From assembly GCF_024129735.1 (NCBI RefSeq), contig NZ_JAMXXK010000033.1:1-41682 (forward strand): a DNA stretch of 41,682 nt, in the 5' to 3' direction. The stretch comes from Acinetobacter lwoffii. GTDB taxonomy: Bacteria > Pseudomonadota > Gammaproteobacteria > Pseudomonadales > Moraxellaceae. The position numbers were made by a program, and so were the translations under genes. This document shows, piece after piece, positions 30,201 to 39,000 of the stretch (its first letter is position 1; every line of letters starts with the position of its first letter). Below the pieces are notes generated by a model, which did no database searches, was not told the DNA's origin, and saw only the letters and a program-made list of their open reading frames with translations.

Positions 30201-30875
30201 AATTTCAATATGCCCGATCAGCTTTTCCAGATCGTTGCGCTTGTTTTTGACTTCGCTGAATTTCTCTGCGGCTTTCTGACTAACTAGACTGAAAATCTGC
30301 GAATTGGTGAGATATTCCAGTAAATCTGCACGCTCATTATCTTTGGCTTTTAAAAATGCGCCGACTTCCGACTGTGCGAGCAACACTGCGCGGGTAAACT
30401 GCTCAAAACTTAAGCCCACCAGTTTTTCAATGAGCGGGGTGACTTCCGATATTTTTTGCGTCAGTGTCGTGTCGTCATCCAGACATTTGACGTAGCGGTC
30501 TACTTTTAGATTGCCATCGACTTTCTGGCGTGCCCGTTTAATTTCCCAGCGTGCCATATAGCGTTTGCTGTCGAGTGCAATAAATTCCAGTTCGGCAAAA
30601 CCATGCACGCAGCCACGGCGCAGAATATTCTTGGAATCCTTGATGGAAACATCCTGACCGCCAGCATCTTTCAAGCTGCCTGTCGCACCTTTTAAACGTG
30701 GAATTTCATTGTAAAGCGCCAGGCACATGGCATCGAGCAGGGTAGATTTTCCGGCACCAGTTTTGCCGGTGATGGCAATCAGGCCGGCATGAGCCAAAGG
30801 ACTCGATTCAAAATCAATATGATGGGTGCCGGTGAGGGAGGCCAGATTATGAAGACTTAGACGTAAAATTTTCAT
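27270..30875 (-). CDS. sbcC: Exonuclease SbcC, ATPase subunit (Rad50-like)
   Basis: The SMC-like subunit of the SbcCD nuclease, which opens hairpins and processes DNA ends. It has 1201 residues. Walker A is AITGKTGAGKSTLLDAMCLALY near residue 40. A coiled coil folds back at a zinc hook, CMVC, with the first Cys at residue 601, exactly mid-protein. At the C-terminus are the ABC signature LSLSGGETFLVSLALALA and Walker B SLFIDEGFGTLD. The coil is extremely Gln-rich, for example EQQLQQQLQQWRQQQQQL. The gene begins 8 bases behind sbcD, forming sbcDC. Antisense reading frames here are by-products of the repetitive Gln codons. Confidence 0.96.
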   Translation of the reverse strand: MKILRLSLHNLASLTGTHHIDFESSPLAHAGLIAITGKTGAGKSTLLDAMCLALYNEIPRLKGATGSLKDAGGQDVSIKDSKNILRRGCVHGFAELEFIALDSKRYMARWEIKRARQKVDGNLKVDRYVKCLDDDTTLTQKISEVTPLIEKLVGLSFEQFTRAVLLAQSEVGAFLKAKDNERADLLEYLTNSQIFSLVSQKAAEKFSEVKNKRNDLEKLIGHIEILSEEDISALQQQQNSLSLQLQNLQQSEKLLENEKQWHLDRHKLYAEVHAKKEVYEVQQDAVNKSAGQQQLLEQLDEFQSIRDQFMSRTRLAPQKEQIQHQHTQFTLEFETLKQSFVAEEAKLTALQQQQHQFQQHLANLKPHLEAGLRLDHAIDTVSERYKKLHAEQSQFQTLRLQPLEEQLRQQQQTLNQLQARQEKVAQQLAESGFLNVFDLEPQSTLQRIQDFMRQYQQLQQQNPDSLKQPLPELEKTVTVLSGNLNQWIQQHHSLEQLEEHLKTIQEMRQQRQAEQRQLDLLQQQVQQIVQQSQEFEQLQSAVNSQQQQLKMQQEAEQALHQQIQAEQQAYEHLEQILAQQRLLHAQSVQDLRGQLKPDEPCMVCGSPAHPFVDAVHEHLEQSLNQLQEQQLRQAKQQLDQQLQSQQQQRIEMSKAQTVIEQQQQRCQILQNQIQQSSADCKSQLLKLEVVTEQHNNLPTFIQLLANHTQSLVQQLELSQQQEQQLQQQLQQWRQQQQQLHQLQLALQQRQQLDQLIHPVLSILPEQYQSQPPMLCLPQLQRQLEQRMQHLAVQKQLESDLHQQQQILEKSQYQLQLEQQNFAQLSQSVEQLIQQGKDLRQQLAELTKEHAGQVYRVAAEWRDALDLQAKTLEQALEQQRQCTAQAEKQWHQTHLKLQEFISQLQQIDQQLAQYQQDIQAWQAAHPQVTAVQIDQWLSIDLSNHQRIRQNLANQKQALENARTAWQLLEEQYQAHLKLQPEHEFEEIEQKLGMLHQEKIMQQEVLNETDAKLRMNTNNQNTYAKYQQQIEQIKAEEYRWGRIYDLIGHKEGTKFQKIAQEHHLDILVEYANQQLQPLAPRYQLHRIPDSLSLAIIDLDMNSEVRPVLSLSGGETFLVSLALALAIANMASGSMKLESLFIDEGFGTLDPASLHMVMNALDHLQSQGRKVVLISHVQEMHERIPVQIQVKPVGAGASTIQIIG

Positions 30876-30883
30876 GGCCGATC

Positions 30884-32137
30884 CTAGGCTTGTTGTTTTT
30901 GTGCAAGTTCGTGTTGGGCTTCATTCAGTAATTCCTGAAAATCCCGTTGTACCGAGTGATCCTGCTCATAGCCCATTTTTTTCCAGATATTGAAAAATAG
31001 CGATTCCGGAGTAGGGGGTGCCAGATCAATTTTAGACTGGCTTGAACTAAGGTCGACCTGTTGCTGGTAAATCCGGCTGATGCGCAGCAGTCGGTAACGG
31101 TTAGCAGGTAGGGCCTGTTCTATTTGCTGACGCAGATCTACCGGAGGCGGCGCATCGGTCGTGTATTCCACCTCCAGAAAATGCCGTGCAGAAAGCTGCT
31201 CGATTTCTCCGGCAGGCAAGGCCTGAATTGTAGTGATTAAATTTTCCAGCTTTTCACGAATGCGGAACAGCTCGACAGTACGCGGAATGCTTAAGGCATC
31301 GTACTGAAAGCGGTTTTCCGGGTTTTGTTCGGGGTCAATCCTGACTTCAACTATTTGATGCTTATAATTAATCTCACTAAATGACAGCGGAATCGGAGAG
31401 CCACTATAGCGAATATGCGGCTGACCGACTTTTTGCGGTTTATGCAAATGCCCTAGCGCGACATAATCAATCACGTCATCAAACAGCGCCGTTGACAGGG
31501 CCTCTTCATTGCCGACAATAATCGGACGTTCAGAGTCCGAAGTCTCACCACCTTGCATGTGCGCATGTGACATTAAAATCAGTGCCTGATGTGGCTGTTT
31601 TCGGGCTTTGGCTTCGGCAATCAGTTGTTGATGCAGATAACTGATCGCGTTCTGGTTATTGCTGGTATGTTCATTCAGTCCGGTAATTTCGGCACTGCGT
31701 AAATAGGGCAGGGTCAGACACCAGGCGATGATATTTTTATCCTGATCATAAATAGGAATAAGCAGCCGATCCAGATTCAGGGTATTTTCTGCAGTGCGGC
31801 CTACAATTCCCACTGCTTTGGCATTAAATTTGGCCAGCAAGGGTTCAACCTGCTCAATCCGGTAACCGGAATCATGATTGCCTGCAATCATCAGGGTCTG
31901 CATATGTGGCGCCAGATCGTGGGCATCGGCCAGAAACTGGTATAGCTGTCTTTGCGCACTGGAAGCGGGATTGATCACATCAAAAATATCGCCGGCAATC
32001 AGCAAGGCATGCGGTTGCTTTGCTTTAATTTGCTCAAGTAGCCAAGTCAAAAACTGCGCATGTTCAAATTCACGGTCATGGTTATGGAAAAATTGTCCCA
32101 GATGCCAATCGGAAGTGTGAAGAAAATGAACTGCCAT
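30884..32137 (-). CDS. sbcD: Exonuclease SbcD, nuclease subunit (Mre11-like)
   Basis: A 417-residue Mn2+-dependent metallophosphoesterase. It combines with SbcC as a 3'-5' dsDNA exonuclease and ssDNA endonuclease. Phosphoesterase motifs are HTSDWHLGQFFHNHDR (I), LIAGDIFDVINPAS (II), MIAGNHDSGYR (III), LMSHAHMQGG (IV) and YVALGHLHKPQ (V). The C-terminal part, rich in Glu and Gln, is the capping and SbcC-binding region. It leads the sbcD-sbcC-acyltransferase unit. Confidence 0.96.
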   Translation of the reverse strand: MAVHFLHTSDWHLGQFFHNHDREFEHAQFLTWLLEQIKAKQPHALLIAGDIFDVINPASSAQRQLYQFLADAHDLAPHMQTLMIAGNHDSGYRIEQVEPLLAKFNAKAVGIVGRTAENTLNLDRLLIPIYDQDKNIIAWCLTLPYLRSAEITGLNEHTSNNQNAISYLHQQLIAEAKARKQPHQALILMSHAHMQGGETSDSERPIIVGNEEALSTALFDDVIDYVALGHLHKPQKVGQPHIRYSGSPIPLSFSEINYKHQIVEVRIDPEQNPENRFQYDALSIPRTVELFRIREKLENLITTIQALPAGEIEQLSARHFLEVEYTTDAPPPVDLRQQIEQALPANRYRLLRISRIYQQQVDLSSSQSKIDLAPPTPESLFFNIWKKMGYEQDHSVQRDFQELLNEAQHELAQKQQA

Positions 32138-32338
32138 GTAATGAACCCCAAGATATCTGCCTTGCTACTATAGGAAAAAGCACAGGTAAAAATCTACTTG
32201 AAATCGATATTTCAGTGAATTGTTTGTGATTTGGAGGCTGAATTTATTTTGATCAGTATGGATATTAATGGACGGTTGTATCCAGATCATCAGATATTAA
32301 AGGTTCTGCAAGCCCTCAGATTTTAGAAATAGGAATTT

Positions 32339-32383
32339 AAAAAAATAAAAACCGACGATTCGAGTGATGATGAAATCGTCGGT
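32339..32383 (-). terminator. Orphan rho-independent terminator on the minus strand
   Basis: Read on the minus strand, stem ACCGACGAT / ATCGTCGGT (arms at 32375-32383 and 32351-32359) with a 15-base loop is followed by TTTTATTTTTTT. No annotated minus-strand gene lies upstream of it, so it may close an unannotated RNA. Confidence 0.65.
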
Positions 32384-32510
32384 CAAATTTGTGTTACATG
32401 AAAATTTTGGCTGCTATTCAAAATTTCCCTGTACACTGGACTTATTGCTTTAGCTCTAAAGGTCAGCAAAAATTCGTGGATGCCAGTCCAAATTTTTGTA
32501 CCTTGTACCC
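32339..32510 (-). ncRNA. Candidate small RNA ending at the orphan terminator
   Basis: A minus-strand transcript of roughly 170 bases would contain the TGGACT/AGTCCA-closed structure and end at the terminator. TTATAT near 32516 could be a -10, but its -35 is poor (TTGTCA, about 21 bases away), so the 5' end is a guess. No match to a named RNA family is recognised. Confidence 0.25.
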
Positions 32511-32600
32511 TATATAACGTCACCCTGTAGTGGATGGTTGACAATAAAATGAAAAAAAACCTGATTTTTTTTATACTAGCTTGTTGAAGATCACTGAGTC

Positions 32601-33065
32601 ATGCATATGTTGCCGCTAAGTCGTTATTTTATCTGGTTTTTCGTTATATGTTTTATTTTTACCTGTATTTGCGGTGTACTCGCAGCCTTGCTGCCGATGG
32701 GCATGGGTGCAGTCTTGACGATTGTTCCGTATCTGGTAGCCATGATTTGGGTGCTTTTTAAATTTTTAAAACAGCAAAAACGTGCCCCGACCCAAGCAGA
32801 GCGTAAAAAATTCACCCTCGGGTTTAGCCTGATTTACTGGGGCTATAATTTATTATTTCTCTTGCTCGGTATTGTTATCGCCACCCGTTCCAATCCGAAT
32901 GCCTGGCAGGACTTTCTGTTGTATCTACAGCAGCCACAATTTATGAGTATTGTGCTGATCATGTTCCTGATGATCGCAATTCCGCTGTATCTGCTGACCT
33001 ACTGGTTTTATGGCAAGCAGGCCCAGCGTATGGCAGAGAAAATGTTTGGCCATCCACCTCAGTGA
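32601..33065 (+). CDS. ABZJ_00895-type small membrane protein, function unknown
   Basis: A 154-residue protein with four predicted membrane helices (about 8-30, 34-52, 70-92 and 113-136). A cytoplasmic loop KFLKQQKRAPTQAERKKF separates the second and third, and the tail is short and basic. The layout and the R-x-PT-x-x-E loop recall the ABZJ_00895 family named from Acinetobacter, for which no function is known. No catalytic or ligand motif is visible. The in-frame ATG at 32607 (MLPLSRYF) is an alternative start. It appears to be monocistronic. Confidence 0.65.
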   Translation: MHMLPLSRYFIWFFVICFIFTCICGVLAALLPMGMGAVLTIVPYLVAMIWVLFKFLKQQKRAPTQAERKKFTLGFSLIYWGYNLLFLLLGIVIATRSNPNAWQDFLLYLQQPQFMSIVLIMFLMIAIPLYLLTYWFYGKQAQRMAEKMFGHPPQ

Positions 33066-33179
33066 GTATAGATGAATCATTGTGTGACGACTGATCTTCA
33101 TAAATTGATTGAATGATGAAAGATACAAATTCTCCACTACAAAGATCTTCTCGGTTTAAAAAGCTGAAGATGAGTGGCG

Positions 33180-33185
33180 TATAAT
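33180..33185 (+). promoter_or_regulatory. Probable -10 of the TIGR01777 oxidoreductase gene
   Basis: A perfect TATAAT lies 35 bases before the start codon. A purine-rich AAGGCGAAG ribosome site lies in between. The -35 is not convincing. Confidence 0.5.
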
Positions 33186-33220
33186 TTAAACCAAGAAAAT
33201 AATAAGGCGAAGAATGACGA

Positions 33221-34126
33221 ATGTATAAACCTGTAGTGCTGTTGACGGGAGCGAGTGGTTTTATTGGCAGTCATCTCGTGCGTTTTTTACTGGAACGGGA
33301 TTATCGGGTGATTGGGCTGACCCGTCAGAAAAATAAACATGAACCACATCCGGACTTCCATTGGATCAATCAGCTGGATGAATTAAAACAGCATCAGCTT
33401 GATTATGTGGTCAATCTGGCTGGCGAAAGCATTGGTCAAGGCCGCTGGACGGCAGCGCGTAAAAAGAAATTGCTGGATAGCCGTTTAGACACCACCAAAA
33501 AGGTTTTTGATTATTTAGAAAAAAATCAGATTAGACCGAAACGGATTATTTCAACATCAGCGGTTGGTTATTATGGTATTGATCCGACAGAGCGTTGGGA
33601 ACAGGTCTGCACGGAGCAAAGTCCGCCACAAGATATTTTTATGTCTGAACTCTGTGCGAAGTGGGAACAGCTGGCCTTGTCCTATACTAACCAGAACACC
33701 AAGATTGTTCGCTTTGCGGTGGTATTTGGTAAAGGTGGCGGGATTCTTCCGCAGATGCTATTGCCGATTAAGTTGAATCTGTTCGGGCGAATTGGTCATG
33801 GACGTCAGCCAGTGACCTGGGTGCATCTAGAGGATGTACTGCGTGCGATTGAATTCTTGATGCTCGAGGATACAACCGAGCAGATCTTTAATGTGGTCGC
33901 GCCAGAAAAAAGCAGTCAGGCCCAGTTCGCACGAACTACGGCCCAGATTCTGAAACGCAAACCCTTACTTCCACTACCCGCATGCAGTCTGAAAATGATG
34001 CTGGGAGAACAGTCACAACTGGTATTGAACGGTCAGTATGTACAGCCCAAAGCCTTGCAGGAGGCTGGATTCCAGTTTCATTATCCAACTCTGAAAGAAG
34101 CGCTGGATAATATCCTAAAGCACTAA
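33221..34126 (+). CDS. TIGR01777 family NAD-dependent epimerase/dehydratase-like oxidoreductase (YfcH-like)
   Basis: A 301-residue extended short-chain dehydrogenase fold. The Rossmann nucleotide site LTGASGFIGSHLVRFLLERDYRVIGLTR occupies residues 7-34. Further TIGR01777 signatures are VNLAGESIGQGRWTAARKKKLLDSR, ISTSAVGYYG (Ser/Tyr region), SELCAKWEQLAL, RFAVVFGKGGGILPQM, FGRIGHGRQPVTWVHLEDV and the C-terminal DUF1731-like GEQSQLVLNGQYVQPKALQEAGF. The substrate is unknown. The name SulA is sometimes attached to relatives, but this is not the SOS division inhibitor. It converges with thiO, with a 12-base overlap of the coding ends. Confidence 0.9.
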   Translation: MYKPVVLLTGASGFIGSHLVRFLLERDYRVIGLTRQKNKHEPHPDFHWINQLDELKQHQLDYVVNLAGESIGQGRWTAARKKKLLDSRLDTTKKVFDYLEKNQIRPKRIISTSAVGYYGIDPTERWEQVCTEQSPPQDIFMSELCAKWEQLALSYTNQNTKIVRFAVVFGKGGGILPQMLLPIKLNLFGRIGHGRQPVTWVHLEDVLRAIEFLMLEDTTEQIFNVVAPEKSSQAQFARTTAQILKRKPLLPLPACSLKMMLGEQSQLVLNGQYVQPKALQEAGFQFHYPTLKEALDNILKH

Positions 34127-35239
34127 ATGACTGGGCTCTAATAAACGGACTGGATCATAAGGAACTGGATCAACGATTGGCGTTTGTTCAAGGATAAGTT
34201 GAGCGAGTAGTTTGCCTGATGCCGGCCCCATACATAAACCATTACGGAAATGTCCGAAATTGGCCCAGGCATTGTGTAGCTTGGGAATTCTGCCTATATA
34301 GGGAATGCCATCGGGTGAGCTGGGTCTTAATCCGGCCCATTGCTTGACCAGCGGAAAATCTGCCAGTTCCGGTACCATCTCGATACACGCCTGTAAAATA
34401 TCCTGCCGGATTTCGCTAGAAGGCGAGGTGTCAAAACCGACCTGACGCATACTGGAACCACATAAAACATGTCCATCCTGACGTGGAATCAGGTACATCA
34501 CCTTATGCATGCACATGGTCGGCAGCCAGTTTTTTGGCGTTTTAAACAGCAGCATCTGGCCCTGAACCGGCTGTACCGGAATTTCCAAACCAAGTTGCTG
34601 TGACCAGTGTTGCGACCATGCTCCGGTTGTGAACACATATTGATCTGCCTGAAAAACCTGGCTATGTTCATCTGAGATACTTTTTACACAGCCTTGCTGA
34701 ATATTGAGCCGAGTGATTTTACAGTCTTCTTGCCAGGTGACACGAGGATGCTGCTTCAAATAGTGAATGATCGACTGTAATAACCGTGGATTACGGATAT
34801 TCGCCAGTTCAGGGAAATAAATCGCCTGCTTGAATTTGCTCTGATTAATTCTTGGATTGATCTGTTGCAGTTTAGCCTGATCAAGCAATTCTGCCTGTTG
34901 CTGCGGATCCTGATGTGTTTTGGCATAACTTAAACCGATTTCAAAATCGGATTCATCAAAAATCAGCATACCTGTTTCATGAATCTGGAAATCGATGCCA
35001 GTGAAAGGTTGCAGTTTTTGATTCCAGTCCTGATACATGGGTTTGGCATGTCGGGCCAAAGCATTTACAGCAGCGGGATAACGCCACGGATACATAGGGG
35101 AGAGGATGCCTCCTCCAGCCCAGGATGCAGCCTGTCCGGCGGCCTGCTGATCAAAAAGGGTAACAGAACATCCCTGTTCAATAAGTTCCAGCGCCGACAT
35201 CAAACCCGTTATGCCAGCGCCGACAATGGCAATATGCAT
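34115..35239 (-). CDS. thiO: FAD-dependent glycine oxidase ThiO-type
   Basis: A 374-residue DAO-family flavoenzyme. ThiO oxidises glycine to iminoglycine for the thiazole ring of thiamine. The FAD-binding IAIVGAGITGLMSALELIEQG is at residues 3-23. AASWAGGGILSPMYPWRYP (about 37-55) is characteristic of ThiO-like proteins. The C-terminal KQWAGLRPSSPDGIPYIGR and ANFGHFRNGLCMGPASGKLLA complete the fold. No other thiamine gene is adjacent; it follows hemB by 15 bases on the same strand. Substrate assignment within the amino-acid oxidase family is inferred from these motifs. Confidence 0.85.
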   Translation of the reverse strand: MHIAIVGAGITGLMSALELIEQGCSVTLFDQQAAGQAASWAGGGILSPMYPWRYPAAVNALARHAKPMYQDWNQKLQPFTGIDFQIHETGMLIFDESDFEIGLSYAKTHQDPQQQAELLDQAKLQQINPRINQSKFKQAIYFPELANIRNPRLLQSIIHYLKQHPRVTWQEDCKITRLNIQQGCVKSISDEHSQVFQADQYVFTTGAWSQHWSQQLGLEIPVQPVQGQMLLFKTPKNWLPTMCMHKVMYLIPRQDGHVLCGSSMRQVGFDTSPSSEIRQDILQACIEMVPELADFPLVKQWAGLRPSSPDGIPYIGRIPKLHNAWANFGHFRNGLCMGPASGKLLAQLILEQTPIVDPVPYDPVRLLEPSHLVL

Positions 35240-35254
35240 TGCGCCGAAATCCTT

Positions 35255-36301
<1,047 letters not shown>

Positions 36302-36373
36302 CTATTGTAGCCCTAACTCAAATTTTTGGGCATAAATTAGCGGTTTTTTATTGTGGTGGATTCGGGCAGAGTG

Positions 36374-36871
36374 ATGAGTAAGACAGAGAGAAACTGGACG
36401 GGTAATATACATCTGGGCTCGAAAGTGGATATTGATGTAGTCCTGAAACAGCTGGTACATGCTTTTAATAGCTCTCCTTTTTTTAAGCATAACGGCATGA
36501 CCATGCGGGTGGTCGAGGGCCAGATTGAGGCCTATGTAGAAATGCAGGATTTCATGATTGGTAATGTGGCTTTCCAGATTCTGCATGGCGGTCTGGCTGC
36601 AACTGTACTGGATAGTGTCGGTGGTATTGTGGCCATGGGCGAACTGTATAAAAAAGCTGAACCGGAAACGATTGCAGATACCATTAAAAAAGTATCGCGT
36701 CTGGCGACGGTCGATATGCGGGTGGATTATCTGGCGCCTGGACGTGGCAAATATTTTATCGCGCGTGCAGAAACCTTACGTTTGGGGCGTAAGGGCTGCA
36801 CCATGCGCATGACCATGGTCAATGATGAAGATAAGGCGATTGCAACAGCGATTGCTTCTTATGCCTATTAA
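36374..36871 (+). CDS. Hotdog-fold thioesterase family protein
   Basis: A 165-residue hotdog-fold protein, probably a thioesterase acting on acyl-CoA. The PaaI/YiiD-C-like signature is NVAFQILHGGLAATVLDSVGGIVAM, with the conserved HGG and a following Asp on the central helix. It is followed by TVDMRVDYLAPGRGKYFIARAETLRLGRKGCTMRMTMVNDEDKAIATAIASY, the usual strand pattern. The actual substrate is unknown. The ATG at 36374 is preferred over an in-frame GTG seven codons earlier. It is divergent from hemB and has its own terminator. Confidence 0.85.
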   Translation: MSKTERNWTGNIHLGSKVDIDVVLKQLVHAFNSSPFFKHNGMTMRVVEGQIEAYVEMQDFMIGNVAFQILHGGLAATVLDSVGGIVAMGELYKKAEPETIADTIKKVSRLATVDMRVDYLAPGRGKYFIARAETLRLGRKGCTMRMTMVNDEDKAIATAIASYAY

Positions 36872-36894
36872 TGAAATCGTGAACTGAGGGAGTT

Positions 36895-36921
36895 AAAAGC
36901 ACTGTTTAAAAGTGCTTTTTT
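36895..36921. terminator. Terminator between the thioesterase gene and glpK
   Basis: Stem AAAAGCACT / AGTGCTTTT with T run; the A tract on the other side may let it serve convergent glpK as well. Confidence 0.85.
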
Positions 36922-36949
36922 ATGATGATCAAATATGAACCTAGAGGAT

Positions 36950-38434
36950 TTAGAGATCAGATTTAGCCCGTTTCAAGGCATTTTGCCATTTGGCTAAATG
37001 CATTTCTCTTTCGTCATTTTGCATTTTGGGTTCAAAAGCACGGTCCAGCTGCCAGGACTGGGAAATTTCATCCAGGTTTGAAAATACCCCAGCTTTTAAT
37101 CCGGCCATAGCGGCTGCGCCCCAGGCAGTAGCTTCTAGCATTTTCGGACGCAGTACCGGTACATTCAGAATATCGGCCTGAAATTGCATTAGCATGTCAT
37201 TGCTGCTGGCACCACCATCAACCCGCAGTTCATTAAGTGGATGTGCAATATCAGACTGCATCGCACTGAGCACATCCGATACCTGAAAGGCAATAGATTC
37301 AAGGGCTGCACGAGCGATATGCGCTTTGGTCGTACCACGTGACATGCCACAGAGTAGGGCACGTGCTTCACTATCCCAATGCGGCGCGCCCAGTCCGGTA
37401 AATGCCGGAACCAGAACCACCCCGTCACTATGCTCGACCTGATGCGCCAGTTTTTCCACATCACTGCTTTTTTGAATAATTCCGAGACCATCGCGTAACC
37501 ATTGCACTACAGCACCAGCCATAAATACGCTGCCTTCGAGCGCATAGGTGGTTTGATCATGCACTTGCCAAGCGAGGGTGGAAAGCAGCTTGTTCTGGCT
37601 AAGCTGAATTTTATGTCCGGTATTGAACAGCATAAAGCAGCCAGTACCATAGGTGTTTTTAGCACTGCCCACCTCAAAACAGGACTGGCCAAAGAGTGCA
37701 GACTGCTGATCCCCCAAAATTCCGGTGATGGGAATATTGGCCCCAAGTAAGCCAGAAGCAGTGTCAGCGACATAACAATCAGAAGAGATAATCTTGGGTA
37801 AGACTGAAGATGGAATATTAAACAGCTCGAGTAGCTCCTTATCCCACGACTGTTGCTGCAGATTCATCAACATGGTACGAGAAGCGTTACTGGCTTCAAT
37901 GACGTGCTCTGCGCCTTGGGTCAGATTCCAGATCAGCCAGCTATCGATGGTACCAAATGCCACATGGCCTTGTTCAGCGAGTGCTCGTACTCCCTCGACA
38001 TGCTCTAAAAACCAGACCAGTTTTCCCGCACTAAAATAAGGATCAATCCGTAGGCCGGTTTTTTGCTGAATTTTGGACATCAGGCCTTGTTCAATCAGCC
38101 GGTTACACCAGTCAGATGTACGACGGTCCTGCCAGACGATTGCCGGAGCGAGCGGTTTGCCGTTTCTACGATCCCAGACTACGGTCGTTTCGCGCTGGTT
38201 AGTCAGGCCAAGGGCTTTAATATCTTTTGCCAGAATACCTGCAGTCGCCAAAGCTTGTTGTACCACGGCAATCTGTGAGCTCCAGATTTCTTGAGCATCC
38301 TGTTCCACCCAGCCCGAATGTGGGGTGTGGATATGCGTTTCACGTTGAGCCGTTGCCTGAACTTGTCCATGTTCATTAAAAATAATGGCCAGACTTGACG
38401 TAGTTCCCTGATCTAGTGCCAGTAAATAGCTCAT
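36950..38434 (-). CDS. glpK: Glycerol kinase
   Basis: A FGGY-family kinase of 494 residues that phosphorylates glycerol to glycerol 3-phosphate, trapping it for glycolysis and lipid synthesis. Motifs are the phosphate loop LALDQGTTSSLAIIF (5-19), THIHTPHSGWVEQDAQEIW, TNQRETTVVWDRRNGKP, GILGDQQSALFGQ, the FGGY signature region YALEGSVFMAGAVVQWLRDGLG and the ATP-binding LRVDGGASSNDMLMQFQAD. The length fits GlpK. No glpF, glpD or glpR is adjacent in this window. It diverges from ssrA, with about 130 bases between. Confidence 0.96.
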   Translation of the reverse strand: MSYLLALDQGTTSSLAIIFNEHGQVQATAQRETHIHTPHSGWVEQDAQEIWSSQIAVVQQALATAGILAKDIKALGLTNQRETTVVWDRRNGKPLAPAIVWQDRRTSDWCNRLIEQGLMSKIQQKTGLRIDPYFSAGKLVWFLEHVEGVRALAEQGHVAFGTIDSWLIWNLTQGAEHVIEASNASRTMLMNLQQQSWDKELLELFNIPSSVLPKIISSDCYVADTASGLLGANIPITGILGDQQSALFGQSCFEVGSAKNTYGTGCFMLFNTGHKIQLSQNKLLSTLAWQVHDQTTYALEGSVFMAGAVVQWLRDGLGIIQKSSDVEKLAHQVEHSDGVVLVPAFTGLGAPHWDSEARALLCGMSRGTTKAHIARAALESIAFQVSDVLSAMQSDIAHPLNELRVDGGASSNDMLMQFQADILNVPVLRPKMLEATAWGAAAMAGLKAGVFSNLDEISQSWQLDRAFEPKMQNDEREMHLAKWQNALKRAKSDL

Positions 38435-38532
38435 AATTTTTCTGTTATTTGGCTTGAAAAGTAAAATATTAGCGCAATAATGTAATTAAGCGCATCAAGT
38501 TGTGTAAATGTTCAGAAAATACATCGTAATTT

Positions 38533-38551
38533 TTGACATTTATGCTATGAT
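38533..38551 (+). promoter_or_regulatory. Probable ssrA promoter
   Basis: An extended -10 TGcTATGAT at 38543-38551 would start transcription near 38558, leaving a few bases for 5' processing to the mature end at 38565. A perfect TTGACA lies at 38533-38538, but too close to pair with this -10; with TGTACT at 38557-38562 it would start too late. The exact arrangement is therefore uncertain. Confidence 0.5.
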
Positions 38552-38564
38552 TGCCTTGTACTTT

Positions 38565-38923
38565 GGGGGTGTTTCTGGCTTCGACGCTGGTGATGAAACT
38601 CATAGATGCATGCCGAGAGCGCATTTTCTCTCGTAAATCAAATTTGCATTTTTTAGTCGCAAACGACGAATCATACGCTCTAGCTGCCTAAGGGCAGCTT
38701 GTCCGCCTCTCCGAATACTTGTGGTTAGAGAGTCCGACTGAAGCGCACGCACACAAGTCCGTATAAAGCCAAGCCTCGGGGCTTTGTACTAAATTAAGAG
38801 GATCGCGATTTGTATCCTGTTCGTCGGGTCACAAAGAGTTAAAATAATAGACGATATCTAAGCATGTAGTATTCTCGAGCGTAGTGCTGGCGGACGCGGG
38901 TTCAACTCCCGCCACCTCCACCA
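38565..38923 (+). ncRNA. ssrA: Transfer-messenger RNA (tmRNA)
   Basis: tmRNA rescues stalled ribosomes with SmpB and adds a degradation tag. The 5' end GGGGGTGTTTCTGGCTTCGA and the 3' end (GGTTCAACTCCCGCC, then ACCTCCACCA) form the acceptor and T arms: GGGGGUG pairs with CACCUCC (one G-U), and CCA is encoded. The tag reading frame at 38659-38691 encodes ANDESYALAA followed by TAA. Pseudoknot-like G/C segments (AGCTGCCTAAGGGCAGCT just after the tag) follow. The length of 359 bases is normal. Its 3' end is also the boundary of an integrated element whose integrase lies 182 bases downstream. Confidence 0.96.
38900..38923 (+). other. Presumed attachment site (attL or attR) at the tmRNA 3' end
   Basis: A P4-type integrase gene starts shortly after the CCA end of ssrA and points away from it, the usual layout for elements that recombine with the 3' end of a tRNA or tmRNA gene and restore it. 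The core's exact limits cannot be set, because the second copy at the island's other end is not in the window. Confidence 0.6.
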
Positions 38924-38960
38924 AAATTCTTTCCGAAGTAATCCATCGGAATCTAAAAAA

Positions 38961-38993
38961 GCCTTTAAACTCAATGTTTAAAGGCTTTTTTTT
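38961..38993 (+). terminator. Terminator behind ssrA
   Basis: Perfect 10-base stem GCCTTTAAAC / GTTTAAAGGC with loop TCAAT, then a run of T. It lies beyond the presumed attachment core, so it was probably brought in by the island or is shared with it. Confidence 0.92.
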
Positions 38994-39000
38994 ATGCCTG

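Larger units (their letters stand above)
32138..32600. other. 463-base intergenic region with structured segments
   Basis: No protein-coding gene is credible here. It must hold the divergent promoters of sbcD and the ABZJ_00895-type gene. It contains an orphan minus-strand terminator (32339-32383) and a foldable segment at 32437-32490, with arms TGGACT / AGTCCA and an inner hairpin TTGCTTTA..TAAA..AGCAA. An A8/T8 inverted repeat lies near 32552-32572. Confidence 0.5.
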
